Source: Haemonchus contortus
Taxonomy: Eukaryota; Nematoda; Chromadorea; Rhabditida; Trichostrongylidae
Length of the DNA: 64,000 bases
Assembly (NCBI GenBank): GCA_000469685.2
Contig: LS997562.1
Location: forward strand, 29,038,177-29,102,176
Reading direction: 5' to 3'
Every line of letters starts with the position of its first letter. The first letter of the stretch is position 1. Below are positions 24,601 through 31,833 of the stretch, in pieces. The notes under the pieces were generated by a model, which was not told the DNA's origin, searched no databases, and was given only the letters and a program-made list of their open reading frames with translations. A program made the translations under genes and the position numbers.

Positions 24601-24779
24601 ATGACATGCTTGGATGCGAACATCTTTCGAGACCTTGTCTTTTGTATTTATCTAAACAATTTGACATAGTTGTAGGAAATAATACAAAGAATAAAGATTT
24701 CAAGAAAATACTGAGTCCTCGCCTGCTTTAGCAGCGTTTTAATATCCTGTTGCTGTGGAAGTATCACAGGAACCTTCAT
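1..24779 (-). CDS. smg-1: SMG1 PI3K-related kinase, N-terminal part (kinase domain off left edge)
   Basis: SMG1 phosphorylates UPF1 and commits premature-stop mRNAs to nonsense-mediated decay. Exons on the minus strand, 5' to 3': 24779-24723, 24651-24559, 24500-24361, 22724-22583, 22482-22357, 21771-21601, 21538-21401, 21346-21224, 21157-21053, 20993-20893, 20642-20536, 20001-19769, 19702-19572, 19471-19343, 19241-19101, 19045-18958, 9112-9078 (tentative), 6631-6490, 6376-6254, 5861-5762, 5704-5560, 5450-5393, 5276-5211, 4769-4662, 4593-4536, 4297-4123, 3779-3695, 3640-3501, 3347-3092, 3032-2918, 1256-1090, 714-592, 528-468, 357-191, 133 to beyond 1. Every junction keeps phase, giving about 1,427 residues of helical HEAT/FAT-type sequence. 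Recognition rests on ordered matches to vertebrate SMG1, such as [33 protein letters not shown] and KLARKTGNP. The ATG at 24779 has an in-frame TGA 9 nt upstream. The PI3/PI4-kinase domain is not in the window. Weak sites: a GC donor after exon 1, GTCTGC after 5560 and the 35-nt exon. Confidence 0.92.
779..934. repeat. 79-bp tandem duplication inside an SMG1 intron
   Basis: The stretch beginning GTCTTCACTTTCATTACAAA at 779 starts again at 858. The two copies differ at one base in the compared part. Both lie in the intron between the exons at 1256-1090 and 714-592. A splice-acceptor-like TTTTAG is present in each copy on the minus strand, but the phase-0 frame after it stops within eight codons, so I do not call a duplicated exon. 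Confidence 0.9.
1297..2879 (-). mobile_element. Complete Tc1-type transposon in an SMG1 intron
   Basis: A 1,583-bp element with perfect 30-bp terminal inverted repeats (1297-1326 and 2850-2879), beginning CACTGCGTTTCATAAATATA. It is flanked on both sides by TA (1295-1296 and 2880-2881), the target duplication expected for the Tc1/mariner superfamily. Similarity between the ends continues imperfectly for about 20 bp more. It carries one transposase gene on the minus strand, the same strand as SMG1. Without it the host intron would be about 76 nt, like its neighbours. The perfect ends suggest recent movement. Confidence 0.97.
1546..2594 (-). CDS. Tc1-type DD34E transposase
   Basis: Cut-and-paste transposase of the Tc1 clade. 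The N-terminal part (2594 down to about 2177) starts at an ATG and holds helix-turn-helix DNA-binding sequence ([15 protein letters not shown]). The catalytic part starts near 2118 with [15 protein letters not shown] (first Asp) and runs to the stop at 1546. The second Asp is in FMHDNAAVH and the Glu in DLNPMENVW, 34 residues apart, the Tc1 spacing. The join between the halves is unclear. A 58-nt intron (2176-2119) is out of phase by one base. An 89-nt intron (2207-2119) is in phase but shortens the protein to about 319 residues. A one-base frameshift is possible, so activity is uncertain. Confidence 0.92.
4790..4985 (-). repeat. Degraded tRNA-derived SINE copy in SMG1 intron
   Basis: It shares the blocks GCCTATATAATGACTT, a weak GACGAG..TGGTACCAATT block and the B-box-side sequence CGACCCCCGAACC with the better copy at 21,845-22,122. 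Orientation is minus. It lies in the intron between the SMG1 exons at 5211 and 4769. Confidence 0.6.
5300..5375. repeat. AT-rich intron segment
   Basis: Almost pure A/T with repeated TTAATATTA-like words, in the SMG1 intron between exons 5450-5393 and 5276-5211. It may be simple low-complexity sequence. Confidence 0.7.
6632..9077. other. SMG1 intron, no recognisable content
   Basis: About 2.4 kb between the tentative 35-nt exon and the exon at 6631. Open frames here, for example 7380-7643 on the plus strand, show no family motif. A few A-runs are present (7183-7192, 7320-7328). I see no gene. Confidence 0.5.
9078..9112 (-). CDS. smg-1: SMG1 candidate 35-nt exon 17
   Basis: Exon 16 ends in phase 0 and the exon at 6631 needs two incoming bases, so at least one exon is needed between them. 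This segment has an acceptor ending GACAG, encodes [11 protein letters not shown] plus two bases and ends at a GTTATA donor. Both phases are satisfied. The short peptide resembles the EIQEISLALRS segment that vertebrate SMG1 has at this point. The flanking open frame (9163-8876) is longer than needed, so the exact borders could differ. Splice sites are weak and the call rests on phase plus a short similarity. Confidence 0.45.
11885..12140 (-). repeat. tRNA-derived SINE copy
   Basis: It shows the family blocks GATGCGCCC, GACTCCGGTATCA and GGAATGGAAGGCTT, and ends near CACCTCTGCCCAG. This matches the copy at 21,845-22,122 with many substitutions. It lies in the 9.8-kb SMG1 intron. Confidence 0.65.
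13205..13262 (+). repeat. tRNA-like remnant with B box
   Basis: GGTTCGAGTCCC preceded and followed by complementary CACGGG/CCCGTC, a T-arm-like hairpin. No acceptor stem or A box closes a tRNA, so it is probably a SINE head or tRNA pseudogene. Confidence 0.4.
14206..14306. repeat. (TG)n microsatellite
   Basis: About 100 bp dominated by TG/TGTA dinucleotides with interruptions, including an 18-bp pure GTGTGT run near 14,262-14,282. Confidence 0.95.
16110..18180 (+). pseudogene. Dead RTE-type LINE (endonuclease plus reverse transcriptase remnants)
   Basis: A non-LTR retrotransposon remnant. An AP-endonuclease segment ending in [11 protein letters not shown] (16,324-16,356) is followed by [17 protein letters not shown], typical of nematode RTE elements. 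Farther on, [14 protein letters not shown] (17,358-17,400) marks the reverse transcriptase. The region around 17,770-18,060 matches the C-terminal part, with [19 protein letters not shown]. Many frameshifts and stops break it. The FADD catalytic box expected before KTMLMKDG (17,625) is missing, so that segment has been deleted. It lies in the large SMG1 intron, antisense to the gene. Confidence 0.85.
18490..18520. repeat. (TA)n microsatellite
   Basis: AATATATATATATATATTGAT run of alternating TA in the large SMG1 intron. Confidence 0.85.
18958..24779 (-). CDS. smg-1: SMG1 exon block 1-16 (N-terminal HEAT-type region)
   Basis: Sixteen exons encode the start of SMG1. Exons 2-5 give the region ending in [11 protein letters not shown] and [12 protein letters not shown], which aligns with the vertebrate segment before the ILVGWH motif. 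Exon 6 carries EIIDYLVGW and ends [14 protein letters not shown]. Exon 12 carries [17 protein letters not shown], exon 13 [13 protein letters not shown] and exon 14 [14 protein letters not shown], in the same order as in vertebrate SMG1. Most introns are 45-90 nt. The longer ones hold repeats: 24360-22725 is 1.6 kb, and 22356-21772 carries a SINE. All phases agree, which argues for a working gene. Confidence 0.9.
19498..19567. repeat. Polypurine tract in SMG1 intron
   Basis: A 70-bp stretch almost entirely A and G on the plus strand (pyrimidine-rich on the transcribed strand). It fills most of the intron between the exons at 19702-19572 and 19471-19343 and reads as a long polypyrimidine tract ahead of the acceptor. 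Confidence 0.85.
21845..22122 (-). repeat. tRNA-derived SINE, best copy
   Basis: Read on the minus strand it begins GGGCGGAGGTGGTGTAGTGG (A-box-like), carries GGTTCGAGTCCC (perfect B box) 35-45 bp later, and ends about 270 bp on with CAGACGGGATTGAT. The internal pol III promoter at one end and related copies elsewhere in the window identify a tRNA-derived SINE. It sits in the SMG1 intron between exons 22482-22357 and 21771-21601. Confidence 0.85.
22740..24350. other. SMG1 intron with a dispersed GATAAG/GGCCAC repeat
   Basis: This is the 1.6-kb intron between exons 3 and 4. From about 23,080 to 23,600 it holds two related blocks. Each has GCTGACAAGAGGCCAC or GCTGATAAGGGGCCAC, followed by GAGCAAGAGC-like words. 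The end of the second block is shared with 14,560-14,600. No coding capacity was recognised. Confidence 0.6.
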
Positions 24780-26460
24780 AATAGTTCAATTTACAGACTT
24801 CAAGTTTCTGTCGGAATTCGCATAACTTTTAGTTAAGAAATAAGTGGTCAATATGGAAGAATAGGCGGAGACCAATTCAACCTGAAATGTACGCTGTGAC
24901 ATGCTGTAAAATGAAATACAAATGCTGTATCAAAGGTTGCCTTAAACATGGCTAGCCTGTAAATAGGTGCTTTCAGAGTTCAACGACGTGCTTTGTTTCA
25001 GCGACTGACCGACCGACGATGTTGTTGGCCACGTGATGACAACGCTGGAGATCGATCGATACCACCCACGCTGTTCTAGACGCAACCCGTCCTGCATTGT
25101 CAATACGTGGCCGCAATATAGTCGATTGGTCGATCGGTTTTGAAACAAAGCACGTCGTTGAACTCGGGAAGCATCCAATGAATGAGCACATGGCCTTCAT
25201 CAAGATCATCGAGATCTAGACAAGCTTATGTACAGGAATGATGAAGAGATTGTTCAGATTCTATGAGTTTTAAGCGCTACGAAGTTGCAAATAGATGGAT
25301 ATTGAGATAACAATTTGATGGATTGAAAAGTATGATTTTGAAACATTGGACAAAAAACAAAACCATGAAAATCCTAACGTCATGTCTTCAATCCAACAAC
25401 AGCTTGACCTGTTGGCAGTTTTGTAAAACAGTTATCAGAACGCGAAGGCAACATCTGAATCTGCGCTTGACGCATCACCTCCGATCAGACACATTAATTA
25501 AAATAAAAACGAGGCTAAGTTGCTAGGTGGAATTATGAAATTGAAAACAATTAAGCTCTTCTACGCTTAAGTGCCATGCATGAAGAGCTCAGGAAACATA
25601 GTAGAGAGTTTTCCAATAATAAGCAATAGGCGAGTAGGAGGAATTCGGTTTGAGAAGTTTTTAGCAGTACGATGATGTTGAGCAGGGACCTTCACCTACC
25701 GCTATATGAGGCTTGGAATGAATCGCAACTCCCCCGAAAAAGTTTTTCACACAGCCAATTCGAAACACTAACGAAGACAACTGATTTCCTCTTCAGGTAA
25801 TCTTGAAGGAAAAATCAGTAAAGACAATAAAAAAATGAATAACCAGATAAGCTGATCTTATAATTTCAAAGCCTTTTATTTTCATTTCCGCCTTATCAGT
25901 TGTCTTAAGAGATATTTTACGTCTTCCGACGGAAATAACACGTGAAAAACAAAAGAAATTCACTATAAGTTGTACAGCGCCTTCCGCAAGAGTAAAAGAA
26001 TGTAAAAATGTGTTCAACTAGATACCCAAACGTACCACAGCTCAAATGACTTTGAATGAATATTGATGGATGAACTTGATCACGTTTGTGAACTGTACAG
26101 GAAGCTACTGCGGTTGCGTCGCGGCCTTTGCGATGGAGCGAGTTATTTTCACCTACAACATGATAAAATGGGCACCGCTCGAACTTACGTATAGAACTAG
26201 ATCCTTTAGTTTGTTTTACATCCGGGATATTATCCAACGCAGGAGTCTCCATCTCTTTGCGTTGTATCGGCATGCCCTAAACCCATGTCTAACGGTACAA
26301 TCGTAACTGGTTGGAATTGGAAGTCCATTATCTATCGACTTCTTTCTCGTTGTGTTCCTTCCATTACCTTTACCATTTTGATTTTTGAATGCTCTACCCC
26401 TGAATGGTACTAAGCTGTGAGTAACTTTTCAATCACACACCAAATCGATATCTATCGCTA
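24780..26460. other. Intergenic region upstream of SMG1
   Basis: 1.7 kb without a recognisable gene. No clear SL trans-splice acceptor is seen within 100 nt of the SMG1 ATG. Small open frames here show no motifs. Confidence 0.5.
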
Positions 26461-26472
26461 TGACTTAACGGA

Positions 26473-26545
26473 AGGATGTGATGTAGTGACAAGCGGCGCA
26501 CCATCACGCACGCACGGTCACAGGTTTTCGAATCTCATATTGATA
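26473..26545 (+). repeat. SINE head fragment
   Basis: GATGTAGTGACAAGCGGCGC followed by ACGGTCACAGGTTTTCGAAT matches the A- and B-box head of the SINE family. The body is missing. Confidence 0.55.
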
Positions 26546-26809
26546 TACATTAGCTTCAAAAGTCGTCGGTTGAACGCTTTTCCGATCGGAACTTTTTTTT
26601 CTAGTGAAGAGATCCAAGAAAAATTTTGGTGTGTCGAATCTCATCTTAAATCAAAACAATTTATACCTTTTGGCTTCGAAACGGGGGGATCACGTGACGT
26701 GATCGGGCTCAGCAGCAGGCGGATCATACTTCGGTGGAGGGCTGACCCGTGCCCCACTGTAGCTGACATTGCCGCTGGGTTCAACGCTATGGCATCTTTC
26801 ATAGTCCAC

Positions 26810-27063
26810 GACCGGTCGCTCGACTGGTCGCTAGCGACTGGCGACCAGTCGCGCGACTGGTCGCGGACCCATCTCACGAGCGACTGGTCACTCGACTGGT
26901 CGCTCGACTGATCGCGCGGGACCGTCCACGGCGGCACCCATAACTAGCGCGGCCGCCTCGACAGATCGAGCGACCAGTGGCGCGATCAGTCGAGCGACCA
27001 GTCGCGCGACTAGTCGCGCGATTGGTCGCTCGACTGATCGCGCCACTGGTCGCTCGATCTGTC
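26810..27063. repeat. GC-rich inverted-repeat array with a 104-bp near-perfect palindrome
   Basis: About 250 bp made of the roughly 11-bp word CGACTGGTCGC and its complement GCGACCAGTCG in mixed orientation. The right part (26,960-27,063) is a palindrome with 52-bp arms centred between 27,011 and 27,012. It has one mismatch (27,001 against 27,022), which would be a G-U pair in RNA, and no spacer. The left part (26,810-26,925) holds five or six further units. GC content is far above that of the surroundings. It could be a foldback transposon core, a satellite seed or a protein-binding array; no coding role is suggested. Confidence 0.95.
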
Positions 27064-27139
27064 ATCCACTTAAAAAATCGTTCATCACTTGAAAAATAAG
27101 AGAACTAGAGTAGAGTTCGCGCGCCCTCACCTTAACTAA

Positions 27140-27560
27140 ACTTCGATTGACTGGAATAGAGCTCTTTTTACAGACGAGAGCAAGTTCAATTTGCCTGGAA
27201 GCGATGATATGTGGTGCAGACGACGTCCATCTGGGAAAGGTTCAATCCAAAGTACACCCTACCTGCAACCAAGCATGGTGGCAGGGGTGTAATGGCATAC
27301 GGTGCCTTCTCCTCGAACGGTATGGACCATATTTTGAAAATTGGAGGCACGATGGCAGGGAAGTACTACAAAACTATGACGATCGACATCATTCTGCTAA
27401 GGGCATAGCAGCGCATGCCAGCAGGATGACTCCCGCTGCTGGATAACGATCCTGTGGAGCTTATGAGAGCTCAAAAGACATTGCTCGAACAAACTTTGTA
27501 GAGACAAAGAAAAAAATCCCCCAATTAGCGAAGGAGTGAGAAGAACGCCATGTAAGCGTC
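27140..27560 (+). pseudogene. Degenerate Tc1-like transposase fragment
   Basis: Frames broken by shifts still show the Tc1 catalytic core. A first-Asp block (about 27,150-27,200) reads like TDESKFNL with changes. RFNPKYTLPATKHGG follows at 27,239-27,285, then MAYGAFSSNGM and GKYYKTMTIDI. A weak DNDP at 27,440 marks the second Asp. It is a different lineage from the element at 1,297. No terminal repeats were found. It lies 80 bp right of the inverted-repeat array. Confidence 0.75.
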
Positions 27561-27899
27561 TAGCATCCCAACACTAGTTGAGCCGATGCCTTCCCGCTGC
27601 GATACTGTTATCAAAAGCCTGAGTTTTCCTTTCAAGTATTGAGGTTTTTGGTGTTTTTGGTGTTGCAATTCAGAAAAAAGGGATTTTTTCAGTCAGGGCT
27701 ATCTGTATTTTCCAGGTAATTTGAGTTAAATCTCACTAACGTACCGTTAGCAATAGCAGGTTGCAGTTTAATCGCGGTAATTATTCACAATAGCCTCACA
27801 GTCTTGATATATACTAAAATATCATGTGGTTTCATGGAGAAGGAAAAAAGATACAACTGGAAAAGCGTTTCACTGAAGACTTTTGACCACTACTGTACG

Positions 27900-28090
27900 C
27901 CCAGGCCTTCAATGTCTCCAGGATCGGTTGATTTGTATCAGTCTCGTCCGGAAGGATGGAAGCACTAACTTGTACGTCAGCAGGCCACCGCAAGTCGTTG
28001 TATAAGCTACTACATAAGCATTCAATAGGCCACCAACATTCCGACTGGAAGTTGAATGCGGATGCGCATCCCTAAGACGGGATCGATTCA
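27900..28090 (+). repeat. SINE copy, 3' part
   Basis: It shares GGAAGGATGGAAGCACTAAC, CCACCGCAAGTCGTTGTATA and CATCCCTAAGACGGGATCGAT with the SINE family. The B-box head is absent. Confidence 0.7.
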
Positions 28091-28448
28091 TGCTTAAGGG
28101 CTTTATCCTTTACCATTTTATCAGAACGTCTTCCGTGAGCTAGAGATAAATTCCTGAAGGATCACGTAATTAAAAACTAGACAAGCGATAGTGAGTGAAA
28201 AATTGAGCAGCGAGCGTACACACAAAAGTTGAGATCATAAGCTACTACGTATGAGGTGATATGTTTGAACACGTTTCAAAATCGTAGGAGAAAAGCAACA
28301 ATGCAGAAATCCAAATAAGAAAACAATAGAGGTTCAGTGGCTGTATTAATCTGGTGGTATCGGATGGAATGTTCTTAACATTTACTGGCTTTTTTAAAGT
28401 GGAGCAGACTGGTCATTTTCATGATGTTTGAATGATGTCTAAGTTCTC

Positions 28449-29283
28449 CTACCCGCAACAATGACTTCTCCACATCGGGGAAGGCTAGTAGCGCGTTCTG
28501 CGATTTTCTCGATAGTTCTCCATTACTTATCTAGCTATGAAGATGACATCTGTCGTGGACCTCTCAGGCGTGAAACCAAACTGCTACAACTTTCTTCTTC
28601 CCTATTGATCTACGCACCTCATCCTCTATCCAAAGTTGAGTGGCCAGCTGCTACCTCACTTATGGGTTGTTTTAGGAGCGAATTTTCGTTTAGGAGCGTG
28701 TTAAAGTATCCCTTCCACTTGTGCTTGGCCTCAACAGGCTTCGTCAGGACTGGATCCTCTCTGTTCTTAACGGACTTTACTACCCCGATGACGCGCTTTC
28801 GCCAGTCAATAGACAAACTTCTCTCCCTACAGTCGAGTTTCTCATACAAGCTCCATTTCGGTTCTTTGCCATCAGCTTCTGGGACGTTCTGTAGGCAGCT
28901 AGGTCTTCTGGAGCTCGCGTGTTTTGCTACTGCTTGTAGACCTGTTTCTTCTGCCTTACAACTCACTACTCCATCGTTCCATGACCATGCTTCTTGTCTC
29001 CTCGGAATCCATCTCGGGTTTCCCACTGCATCCCCCTTTCACAACAAAGGATGTTTCACGGTGTTGCTCTAGCGGTGCTGAATCGGCCCTTCAGAATCTA
29101 GTGGTCCAGATCTCAGTATCTTCTATTTGAGGTGTTTTATTTCGACTTGGTCAGCTTCAGCACTGGATCCTTCGTTTCGTTCTTGTCCTTGATTTCTTGA
29201 AAAGATCTATGGCTATGTCTGCTAGTTCCTGCTTGTGCTGTGGAGCCAGATCTTCGCCAAGCCGTACCTCTATGCCCTTTACA
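28449..29283 (-). pseudogene. RTE-type LINE, 3' piece (linker and start of reverse transcriptase)
   Basis: On the minus strand the segment 29,283 down to 28,449 encodes fragments of the region between endonuclease and reverse transcriptase of a nematode RTE-like element. A DVIFIARxVMENYREKRR-like block lies near 28,500-28,560, the usual start of the RT fingers. Stops and shifts interrupt it. The 5' piece of the same copy continues at 33,566 after the inserted LTR element. Confidence 0.75.
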
Positions 29284-29288
29284 GTTAT

Positions 29289-29448
29289 TGTCGTAGGGGT
29301 CATAGGACATTGGTTTGGTGAGACCACGATCACGTCCCCCGCCTAAATAGTGATCCCATTGGGGGTATATAAACCCCTCGATTGTAGTTATGTTCAGTTT
29401 ATTCTCTAACAATTATTCCGTCTGCTGCCTGCTACCTCGGACGCAATA
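29289..29448 (+). repeat. 5' LTR
   Basis: 160 bp starting TGTCGTAGGGGTCATAGG and ending GACGCAATA. A TATATAAA box at 29,366-29,373 fits a promoter inside the LTR. It matches 33,405-33,565 with one indel. Confidence 0.95.
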
Positions 29449-29450
29449 AC

Positions 29451-29464
29451 TGGCGACCAGGACC
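29451..29464 (+). other. Primer-binding site of the LTR element
   Basis: TGGCGACCAGGACC begins 2 nt after the 5' LTR. The TGG start is complementary to a tRNA CCA end. TGGCGACC resembles the tRNA-Arg-type sites known from insect 412/mdg1 elements, but the tRNA is not identified here. Confidence 0.6.
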
Positions 29465-29468
29465 AAGG

Positions 29469-30525
29469 ACCCATAGACAAACTAGCCGAAGTCCTCTCCC
29501 TGATGCAAGGCCGGATGGAACAACAGGAGAAGACACTGCAGCACATGCTTGAGCAGCAGAGTTATACTTCCGACTCCATTCTCCGTGCCCTTGAAAAGAT
29601 GGAGGTGCGGATGGGTGGAGCGAATCCGCAGCTGCGAAACATTCTATCTTCGACTCTCTCTCCCGTCGCATAGACAGATTCAATTTCGACGCCGAGAACG
29701 GAAGAACGTTCGATATCTTGAACAAAAGCTTCAAGGACGTTTTCGACAACGACTTTACGGAGCTGAGTGAGCAGGAGAAGACTCGCCTAATAGTCAGCCG
29801 ATTGGATGAAGACTGTCACCAGCTGATTTGCGGTTCGATTCCAATGCCTTGTCTACGTTGCCGAATTTCAAGGAGGCGAGTTCGCAGACTACAGAACATG
29901 GGTGTTGAGGAAGTTGGATCAAGGAGACGATGTCACAATCAAAGACCTCACCGCCGAGTGTCAACTCATCAAGTCGTACAAGGAAGATGCAAGAATGCTA
30001 GAGAACGCCACAAACCCCAGCATTTCCGTCATCGACGTCAGCAGGAGGAGAAAAAGAAGATTTTTCAAGCAGAAACAAGAACCAAGGAATAAAGAAGAAT
30101 CTATGAATTCATGATCCAAGATCTGGGAACCAGGAATCAACGCCACCGTCACGCCCATGGACCAAACGTAGCGGTGCAAGGAGATACCAGATCAAAAGCA
30201 TCGAGGATGCTTTACGCAAGGACGCCCAACTACACCTTGAAGTAGAAGTGAATGGGCGTCCCTGTATCTTCCGCTCGACACTAGTGTTATGATCACACTG
30301 ATTCCAAAATGGAGTTGGAAGAAGCTTGGAAGACCGCAGCTACTGAAGTTCAACACGATCGTCAACGCCGCTGATGGATCCAGAATTCCCACAGAAGGAT
30401 ACCTTATGGTCGACTTTGTATTGAGGAGTTCAGATAGAAGGCAGCACCATGGGCAAATATGTTGCCACGTAACCGAGAACCTCGACGTTCTCGGCTGGGA
30501 GTGGATTCAGAAGATTCCTGAATAA
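29469..30525 (+). pseudogene. gag and protease of the LTR element, frameshifted
   Basis: The gag part starts just after the primer site with a coiled-coil-like stretch (LMQGRMEQQEKTLQ). The frame is lost near 29,660 and resumes in another frame with NKSFKDVFDNDFTELSEQ (29,718) and RKLDQGDDVTIKDL (29,905). No CCHC zinc knuckle was seen. The protease follows with LDTS (30,274-30,285) where a retroviral-type aspartic protease has its active-site D-T-G/S. Internal stops lie between gag and protease near 30,110. Non-functional as it stands. Confidence 0.8.
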
Positions 30526-31833
30526 GTGGAACCACTGCAGAAATACATCAGTGGAGTGACTGTCGTCGCTGATTCCGCCGCTCCGTGCCGTGTCGCCAAA
30601 CTGAAGGTCAATCATGCCGACGTATTCAAGACAGGACTCGGACGATGCACCAAGACCAAGGCGACACTCCGGCTGAAACCCGATGCTCATCCTGTTTTCA
30701 AGAAGAAGCGCCCTGTGCCTTATGCCTACGTCGCCGCTCTCGATGAAGAGATCGACCGCTTGCTTGCAGAACAAGTGCTTTCCGTGGTCGACTACTCTGC
30801 CTGGGCAGCCCCGATCGTCGTCGTCAAGAAGTCAAATGGAGCACTACGCCTCTGCCGACTTTTCTACTGGATTGAACGACGCGCTCATGCTACATCAACA
30901 CCCGCTGCCAACTCCGGACGACGTTTTTGCGAAGCTGAATGGTGGCACAACATTCACGCAAATCGACTTCGCCGATGCTTATCTCCAAACTGAAGTCGAG
31001 GACGAGGCGAGGGAGCTGTTAACCATCAATACGCAAAGAGGACTACTCCGCTACAATCGCCTCCCGTTTGGCGTCAAATCGGCGCCGGGCACCTTCCAAC
31101 AAATCATAGATTCCATGATTTGTGGACCACAGGCCGCAATATCGAGGAGCACGTCGCCGATCTGGAAGCTCTGTTCAAGAGGATATCCGACTACGGCTTC
31201 TGCGTTCGGATGGACAAGTGCAATTTCTTGATGCCTCAACTCCGATACCTTGGAAATATTATCGACTTCACTGGACGCCGACCCGATTCTGCCAAAATCG
31301 AGGTGATTCGCAAGATGCCACACCCCACGGACGTCGGCCAGGTGCGATCGTTCTTGGGGATGCTCAACTACTATGGACACTTCATCAGTGAAATGCGACA
31401 ACTACGTGCATCGTTGGACGAATTGCTGAAGAAGAATGTCCCGTTCAATTGGTCTGTCGGATGCCAAGACGCTTTCCAACGCGCCAAGGATGTGCTAGCC
31501 TCGAACCTACTGCTCACCCACTACGATCCCACAAAGGAGATCGTCATTGCGGCCGACGCATCGGAGTACGGGCTAAGGAGCAGCGATCAGCCACCGTCTC
31601 TCGGATGGAACGGAGAAAGCGATTTACCACGCCGCCCGCCGTTCCCTAACAGCTGCCGGAAAGAATTACGGTCAAGTCGAGAAAGAGGCTCTCGCCATAA
31701 CGTTCGCATTACGGAAGTTCCCTCGCTACATATACGGACGCCATTTCAAGCTGTTAACCGACCACAAGCCACTCCTTGCCATTTTCGGGAGCAAGAAAGG
31801 AGTGCCCGTTTACAAGGCTAATCGACTGCAGCG
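30526..31833 (+). pseudogene. Reverse transcriptase and RNase H of the LTR element, broken
   Basis: RT begins near 30,526 (KPDAHPVFKKKRPVPYAY at 30,677). The frame shifts near 30,850 and continues with TQIDFADAYLQTEV and NRLPFGVKSAPGTFQQ (31,054-31,101). At about 31,118-31,128 the sequence jumps to TGRNIEEHVADLEALF, so the YxDD catalytic box expected between them is absent. RNase H begins with VIAADASEYG (31,543) and its frame breaks near 31,580. The RT cannot be active in this copy. Described only as found. Confidence 0.88.

Noticed and set aside
26641..27065. Open frames with DQSSDQS-type repeats over the GC-rich array
   Set aside because: They arise from the 11-bp inverted-repeat units; both strands are open for the same reason and no start or splice context supports a protein.
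28461..29072. 203-codon plus-strand open frame
   Set aside because: Shadow of the minus-strand RTE element, whose motifs are recognisable on the other strand.
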